Shown here: positions 58,180-64,000 of the stretch, piece after piece
Layout of the letters: every line of letters starts with the position of its first letter
Numbering within the stretch: the first letter of the stretch is position 1
Assembly (NCBI GenBank): GCA_037893245.1
Contig: JBAIAA010000414.1
Coordinates: 1,340,001 to 1,404,000, forward strand
DNA length: 64,000 nucleotides
From: Crossaster papposus
Taxonomy: Eukaryota; Echinodermata; Asteroidea; Velatida; Solasteridae
Direction of reading: 5' to 3'
Program-made: the position numbers and the translations under genes
The notes under the pieces: generated by a model
What the model was told of the DNA's origin: nothing
Databases searched by the model: none
What the model saw: only the letters and a program-made list of their open reading frames with translations

Positions 58180-59036
58180 AGGTTGAAGAAGACAAGCAAG
58201 GCGAGGTCCAGGGCGAGGTCCCGGACGAGGTCTAGGTCAAGGTCCAGGGCGAGGTCCAGGGCGAGGTCAAGGGCGAGGTCCCGGGAGAGGTCCCGGGCGA
58301 GGTCCCGGGCGAGGTCCAGGGCGAGGTACAGGGCGAGGTCCAGGGCGAGGTCCCGGGCGAGGTCCCGGGCGAGGTTCAGGGCGAGGTCCCGGGCGAAGTC
58401 CCGGGCGAGGTCCCGGTCGAGGTGGGGAGTGAGGTCCCGTGCGAGGTCCCGGGCGAGGTCCAGGGCGAGGTTCAGGGCGAGGTCAAGGGCGAGGTCCCAG
58501 GAGAGGTCCCGGGCGAGGTCCCGGGCGAGGTCCAGGGCGAGGTCCCGGGCGAGGTCCCGGGCGAGGTTCAGGGCGAGGTCCCGGGCGAAGTCAAGGGCGA
58601 GGTACAGGGCGAGGTCCAGGGCGAGGCCTAGGTCAAGGTTCAGGGCGAGGTCCAGGGCGAGGTCCCGGGCGAGGTCCCGGGCGAGGTCCCGGTCGAGGTG
58701 GGGAGTGAGGTCCCGTGCGAGGTCCCGGGCGAGGTCCCGGGCAAGGTCCCGGGCAAGGTCCCGGGCGAGGTCGAGGGCGAGGCCTAGGGCGAGGTCCATG
58801 GCGGGGTCCAGGGCGAGGTCCAGGGCGAGGTTTAGGGCGAGGTCCAGGGCGAGGTCCAGGGCGAGGTCCAGGGCGAGGTCCAGGGCGAGGTCCATGGCGA
58901 GGTCCAGGGCGAGGTCCAGGGCGAAGTCCAGGGCGAGGTCCAGGGCGAGGTTCAGGGCGAGGTTCAGGGCGAGGTCCAGGGCGCGGCCAGGGCGCGGCCA
59001 GGGCGCGGCCAAGGCAAAGTCCAGGGCGCGGCCAGG
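58180..59036. repeat. 12-bp GC-rich minisatellite (gggcgaggtccm)n, about 70 units
   Basis: Nearly all of this 0.86-kb block is the 12-mer gggcgaggtcca or gggcgaggtccc with point variants. A higher-order repeat is visible: ggtcgaggtggggagtgagg recurs 276 bp (23 units) apart, at about 58414 and 58690. The 12-mer has no stop codon on either strand, so long ORFs arise in several frames (RARS-, GRGP- and EVQG-type on plus, DLAL- and PRPG-type on minus). The 311-codon plus frame starts at GTG, not ATG. The unit ends in gcgcggccagg variants at about 58982-59036. 59037-60859 is AT-rich with no gene recognised. Confidence 0.92.
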
Positions 59037-60859
59037 GCGCTGCCAGAAGTTGTGAATCTACATCTGTAGAATACTGTGCAAACTTCTTAATGGCATATCC
59101 CATACAGGAATGGTTGCCTTTACAGGTGTTTGAAGCATACACCCCAGTTGCCTTACACCTGCCAATCACGCTTCGATAATTACACACTCGAAAACTCAAC
59201 ATGAACAACCTAAATCAACTGAGACAAATTAGTCGTGGATTGGTTCTTGTCGCTCAGTTTATTCAACGTCATTGGTCTTTTTGTATTGGAACCGTTTTTG
59301 TATCGCAATATACAAGCAAAAGGAAAAATGTGCTTATTAATTAAAATTATGTTTGCCCTCCTACGCGATATTGATGTGGTTTTGGTAATTTTAAATTAAT
59401 TTCAATTATAAGCACTCACTTAAGATAACGCGCTCTAAATAATGCACAATGTCATAATTGCGATTTAGTGAAATTGTTACGAATGATTATCATATTTCTT
59501 ACTTGCGTTTTAAACAAACGACACCCCTATAAAACCTAGTTTCAAAAACATGATCACTAGTGAACAAAAGCTAACAATGCCAAGAAGCATGAAAAAAGGA
59601 ATTGTATTTTTTTTTTGTCACAAGAAACAACTATAAACATTCATGTTTTAAAATTGTGCAGACAAATAATAAATAATGACATCAAAACAAATACATCTGT
59701 GAAATTCAGATTCTCTTGGTTTTGTGGTTTACAGTATTTTCGTGGGAAAGTAACTGGGGTAAAACAATATGATGAATATTTTGAATATTTTGTTATAAGA
59801 GGAATAACACTTGCCACAAATTCTAAGCTGATGTCATTTTGTGCAACATTCTATTCGTGCAATACAAATATTACCAATGCATACATGTACAAATAACACT
59901 TATTTTCTAAGCTGACATTTCTTGTGGAACTATAATTGAAATCCAAGTAACAAATTGTTTTCACATACGCTGTATTTATAAACAGTTTTCACAATGTTTC
60001 GTTATAGGGACCTTATTCAAGAGGGAGCCATTTTGATGGTGTTCTCTGGATGTACGTATCCGATAAATTGTGAATTGTTTAATGGGATGGTGCCAGACTA
60101 TTTTTAAATTCTAGCCTCACTTTCAATATTGTTTTTTCGAAATGTGGCATGAAACATAAAGGCATGTTTTATCACAAATGTTTTATTATTCATCAGAGAC
60201 GACTGGTGTTATTTGGTAATTAACTTGAGGTCATTGCTTTCATTTCTATCTGTAAGTTAAAACAAAATGACGATTTTACTTCACTTTCAATGTATTATGG
60301 CCGACTCTTGAATAAATCTCATAGTGACGGATGCTGTTCGTAGCCCTGCAATGTTGGCGAAAGTTATCCTTTAAAGGAGAATTTAACTTCAATTTAAAAA
60401 AACCAACCATGCCTTTTTTATAATGTAATCGGCAGGTTGTTGTACATATGTGTGAATCCTTGTGTGTGTGATTGCGCCTATAATGTCGCTGATAAAAAGA
60501 AGGAAAATCGGAGTAAAAATAAACTTAGTCTAAATTCGAGGCAGCTTCGGCTAAACTCTGCTATAATTTAACATTGCGATATGATCAAATGTAGCCGTTG
60601 TTTCGACAAATGTACAAAATATAATGGGTATTCTTTATAATAAGCAAAACAAAAACTAGTTAAACTTTTGACAAAGTGTTGACAAAGTGATAGTAACATT
60701 TCGATTAACTGCGAAACACATTATTTCATAGAAACATTTGATGGCAGTTTTATAACAATTCTGATACTCGGGGTATTAATAAATAATATGGCTGTGCAAT
60801 GATTCACAGGTGCCAACTAAAACAAGTACATTTCAAAATTAATATTAACAATGCAACAT

Positions 60860-61903
60860 TCATGGTCCAATTTCACGCGTTTTCATGCTACATGCTTTTA
60901 AGAAATAACCAAATTTCCATGAGCCCCATTGCACGCCTTGGTAACGATCTGCATTCTTGTCTGGGTAATGTACACCATTTAAGTGAGAATAATAACAGCT
61001 ATTAAACCACCAGGCTCATGCGGTCAGTTGTGCACAGTTGAGCCCTGACGACGCATCATTGTCACGATCCTTTGTTGTAAAAGGATATCCTTTTTGATAA
61101 AAATTACTATTTCCCTGATACCCAAGAGAGTCGCCGGCAGTGCTGTTGGCATCGTATTGGTCATAATTTAGATTGTACCCACCCGGAGATATTTGGAAAT
61201 CTGAGTATTTTGCCCATGCCGTGTTGCCCTCCCAGTCCTCTAAATCAACTCGTAGCTCCCATGATCCACATGAATCTTCAGACGTCAGAGTCACCAAGTT
61301 GTCATTACCCAACCAGAACTCACCAGACGGATCGCCAAAGCCAGACTGGTAGTCGGCCCAGTTACGGTAGAAGTACACGCTGCCATCTTGTCGCCTCTGA
61401 AATACGATCCATCCCCCGCCGTCAGTTTCCATGTCACAGTAGACACGAAGACCGTCATTGTCGAATTCCTCTGGGTAGATTGTGTAGATACCGCTTGAAC
61501 GATAACCGGCATCTAAGAGCATCTTGCAACTTCTGTAGCGATTCAAGGAACTATCAGCCAGTGAGTAGAGAGGTGTGAGCTCATCTGCATCAAAGTACAC
61601 GCTCCCTTGAGTTGCATTGAAGTAGTCGGGGTGCTCTCGTCTTGTGGCAAGGTTCAACTCGCACATTTTACTGCAGTTGTTAAAGTTAAACGACTTGCAA
61701 TGTTCATCCATGCTGCATTCTCGTCCGCAGATGACACGAGACCGCACAGTTTTGGTTGTATATGCAAAACCTCGCAGTGCGTGATTTTCTGCAGCATACA
61801 TGATTCGTTGATGTGAATAACAAAGATGTCCATCAACAAAAATTACGATTGCTAACAATATCAGCAATTTAAAGGCGTTGATAACAAAGTTAAGTTTTGC
61901 CAT
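60860..61903 (-). pseudogene. PAN/apple plus fibrinogen-domain paralogue with premature stop (FReD-3)
   Basis: The frame from the conserved MAK start is intact for 295 codons (signal peptide, PAN/apple-like module with VICGRECSMDEHC and CSKMCELNL, fibrinogen domain with GGWIVFQRR and DRDND loop). It then meets TGA at 61016-61018 where FReD-1 and FReD-2 have GGA (the Gly of AGAWW). Beyond it, 51 further codons remain in frame (AWWFNSC, SHLNGVHYPDKN, KACSMKTREIG) to a natural stop at 60860-60862. The stop removes the last conserved cysteine and the C-terminal strands, so a folded domain is unlikely. With no other lesion this is a young pseudogene, a null allele or a truncated product. An extra stretch (GYQGNSNFYQKGYP) before the calcium loop distinguishes it from its paralogues. 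An upstream in-frame ATG at 61963 is less likely, because it precedes the signal peptide. Confidence 0.85.
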
Positions 61904-61963
61904 TGTTGGTGTAGATACAAGCTCGTCGATTTTTGGCTCTAACTGGAACTTTGATAACGACAA

Positions 61964-62290
61964 ATTTTGAATCCGTTAATTGTTTGACGAATCCTGTGAA
62001 GTAATTGTTTTTCCTGTCACAAGCTTTGAGTCTCAAGTACCTACACTGCAGGTGTATTTCCTAAGTGTGTTATATTACAGTTCAACATCTGAATTAAACG
62101 TTGGGGATGGGAGCGCTCTTCCTTGCAGGCAAGGTTTGGAATCCACAGACGTGACATGCACTGATTGGTCAGTAGAATAATATGCTAATGAGCAACTGTC
62201 ACTGTAAATTGGTTGATAAACTGTCGTGTGCAAGTGTTGCTCCGCCCACGATGATGTTATGCCATACACAGATGCAGGATTGGTCAACCT
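61964..62290 (-). promoter_or_regulatory. Putative FReD-3 upstream region
   Basis: In gene orientation there are two CCAAT motifs (plus-strand attgg at 62164 and 62278), a GC-box-like gctccgcccac (about 62240) and an octamer-like atatgctaatgag (about 62180). The spacing is compatible with a proximal promoter, but no TATA box or transcription start can be assigned. 62291-62823 shows nothing recognisable. Confidence 0.25.
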
Positions 62291-62823
62291 AAACTAATTC
62301 CCAGAGCTGTGGTCAGTCCGTTCAACAATATGAACGTTTATATTTGAAAGCTATTGAAAATAATAAGTTTATCGTACAACAATCTATGCATTATGTTGCC
62401 TCATCATATTAAGCGTCTATAGTATACCTTACTGGTACATGTATGTATGCCACTACAGCCAAAATGTTCAGGAGTTGCATCTTGCCAAAAATGGATTATT
62501 GTTATGCAGTGATATCAACTCATGATAAACTTACTGCAATAATAAAAACTGAAGATGATACACACTTCTCATTTCATTTATCCATCTAATCAGTTAGAAC
62601 TGCTGTTGTTTTTTCCTTCAATTTTTTATTTTTTTGGACCGACCGGCCCAACTTCGAAGGCAAAAAAATATGAGAACCATAGAAATAGAAAGGAATGCCC
62701 TTAGAAAATATCTAGATATTGCCACAAATACCACAAATGCCACCTACCTAACAAAATATCCCTGCATGGTAATTGTGACCCGCTCTGCAAAAATGAGTCT
62801 GATGTCGCAAAATACATTTTTCC

Positions 62824-63260
62824 GAAATAATAATAATAATAATATTTAAAATTTATATTGCGCCCCTTACATACAAAATGATCAAAGGCGCAGAACACAT
62901 GTTAAAAAGCACAGAATGGAAGAAAAAGACAAAGAAAAACGACTGATCACCAGGCCAATGCCCAAACAAAAGTATGGGGATACGTCTGTCCCGCCAACAG
63001 AGAACTAATAGTTACTTATTACATAGGCCTATCCCTGCTGGCATCGGTAATGTCTTGATCTTTTCAGAAGACAGATGCCTCAAACCCTATCTATACTAAA
63101 AATCTAAACAAACTGGCAAGGCGACCATAGAAGACAAACAAAAGACACAAAAGAACAACACCAAAAACACACTAAAAAGCGGCTTTAAAAAGATGGGTTT
63201 TTATGTTACATTTAAAAGAGGTGAGTTTCTGTTTATTGGCTGTAAAGGCTGTTTATTGTC
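62824..63260 (+). repeat. Probable 3' end of a retroposed repeat
   Basis: An aataataataataat microsatellite is followed by ttatattgcgccccttacat and atcaaaggcgcagaac, a gcgcc...ggcgc inverted pair, and later aaaagatgggtttttatgtt. This arrangement is common in invertebrate LINE/SINE tails; the family was not determined. Confidence 0.35.
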
Positions 63261-63363
63261 TCGGAGGTGATTTTTGTTTCAAAAAATAATATTTTAGTTT
63301 TAAGGCATTTTGGTTTCTCTGACACCTATATTTTCAGATCTGATCGATTGAAAAGATTGTTTT

Positions 63364-63528
63364 GGGAATAAATGTGTGTTCGAGAGGTTTTAATCACTCT
63401 GTTTAATACCGCTTGGAGTCTGGGTGCTGATAATTACCCGAGCCGAAGGCGAGGGTAATTATCAGTACCCAGACTACAAGCGGTATTAAACAGAGTGATT
63501 AATACCGACCGAACACACATTTATTCCC
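63364..63528. mobile_element. 165-bp hairpin element
   Basis: gggaataaatgtgtgttcg is mirrored by cgaacacacatttattccc, with continuous pairing through aatcactctgtttaataccg and ataattaccc to a loop around gagccgaaggcga. A fragment of the same family (cgtctgtttaataccgacca) lies at about 63878, so 63529-63920 may be part of a larger element. No ORF. Confidence 0.75.
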
Positions 63529-64000
63529 ATTCATAAATAGCTTTTTTGTAAAATTCCGCCAAATAAGCCCCGAAGATCCCGGAAAATTGTCGCAAGTAAA
63601 TTTCGGTGTTTCGCCATTCTGCGTGTGTCAAATGACATGTTTCCGCCTCTGTCCCTCTACACAATACATGCCATAAAGCGTATTTACTATGAACCAGACT
63701 GTTACTGCCATTGGCAACTTCGTTCCCAGGGTGTCGAGCTGTACGCGCCCAACACTACCCGCTCTTATTGTTGGAGACGAGGTACGGTTTGAAATAAAGT
63801 AAGCCCTGGGGACGGGTATATTGCGACATCGCTTTGTTGCCAGCTGGTTTTAAACTCTTCCAGCCACGTCTTTATCGTCTGTTTAATACCGACCACGTGA
63901 CGGGCTCTCGACCAATAGGAATGCCTAAACTGTCCCAGGTATTTATGAATACAGGTTTAGTCATTCTCTTACCATAGCATCTGATGAAGCACTACAATTG

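Noticed and set aside
58120-59055. 311-codon Arg/Ser-repeat ORF as an SR-type protein gene
   Set aside because: It begins at GTG, consists almost wholly of the 12-bp minisatellite, and comparable ORFs exist in other frames and on the other strand because the unit lacks stop codons.
61016-61018. TGA in FReD-3 read as selenocysteine
   Set aside because: The paralogues have Gly (GGA) here, the family has no selenoproteins known to me, and no SECIS-like element was seen. A plain nonsense change is simpler.

Overview
This is animal (eukaryotic) DNA, AT-rich, repeat-dense and gene-poor. An echinoderm, most likely a sea star, is my best inference. The reasons are intronless PAN/apple plus fibrinogen-domain lectin-like genes in several copies, a Ngaro-type tyrosine-recombinase retrotransposon that carries an SGNH hydrolase, foldback elements whose arms contain short tandem repeats (the layout of the sea urchin TU elements), and many MITEs. 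The species cannot be fixed from the sequence alone. No operon or prokaryotic signal is present.

Host genes. The only confidently recognised host genes are three paralogous secreted fibrinogen-related proteins, all on the minus strand: FReD-1 (2709-3743) and FReD-2 (22246-23277) are intact single-exon genes. FReD-3 (60860-61903) is broken by one in-frame TGA. Each has a signal peptide, a PAN/apple-like cysteine region and a C-terminal fibrinogen domain with an Asp-rich calcium loop. FReD-1 and FReD-2 were duplicated together with flanking repeats (1-605 matches 20599-21237; 2240-2708 matches 21845-22245). A few weak exon candidates are listed with low confidence.

Layout. 1-10 kb: FReD-1, a 2.5 kb foldback element that begins 6 bp upstream of its start codon, a three-unit tandem repeat and a 1 kb foldback. 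10-19 kb: MITEs and copy 1 of a large segmental duplication (12220-19032). 19-31 kb: a TTAA-bounded MITE, FReD-2, a 1.6 kb TTAA element and a decayed coding remnant. 31-38 kb: a repeat unit rich in TGACGTCA and CTCF-like motifs, and a GC-rich palindrome. 39-47 kb: copy 2 of the segmental duplication, carrying an extra tRNA-derived SINE and a new 199 bp palindrome. 47.4-54.1 kb: a 6.3 kb Ngaro retrotransposon with perfect split direct repeats, nested inside a TTAA-bounded MITE. 54-59 kb: a TU-like foldback, two 54 bp minisatellite arrays made from a MITE terminus, a smaller foldback and a 12 bp GC-rich minisatellite. 59-64 kb: FReD-3 and a terminal hairpin element.

The centrepiece is the Ngaro element. 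Its repeats (A1, B1-A2, B2) appear identical, so insertion looks recent. Its gag is frameshifted, its RNase H domain is missing and its recombinase has a stop and a frameshift, while the SGNH hydrolase ORF keeps all catalytic residues. It looks like a non-autonomous copy moved in trans, or a recent copy damaged afterwards; homopolymer frameshifts could also be sequencing errors.
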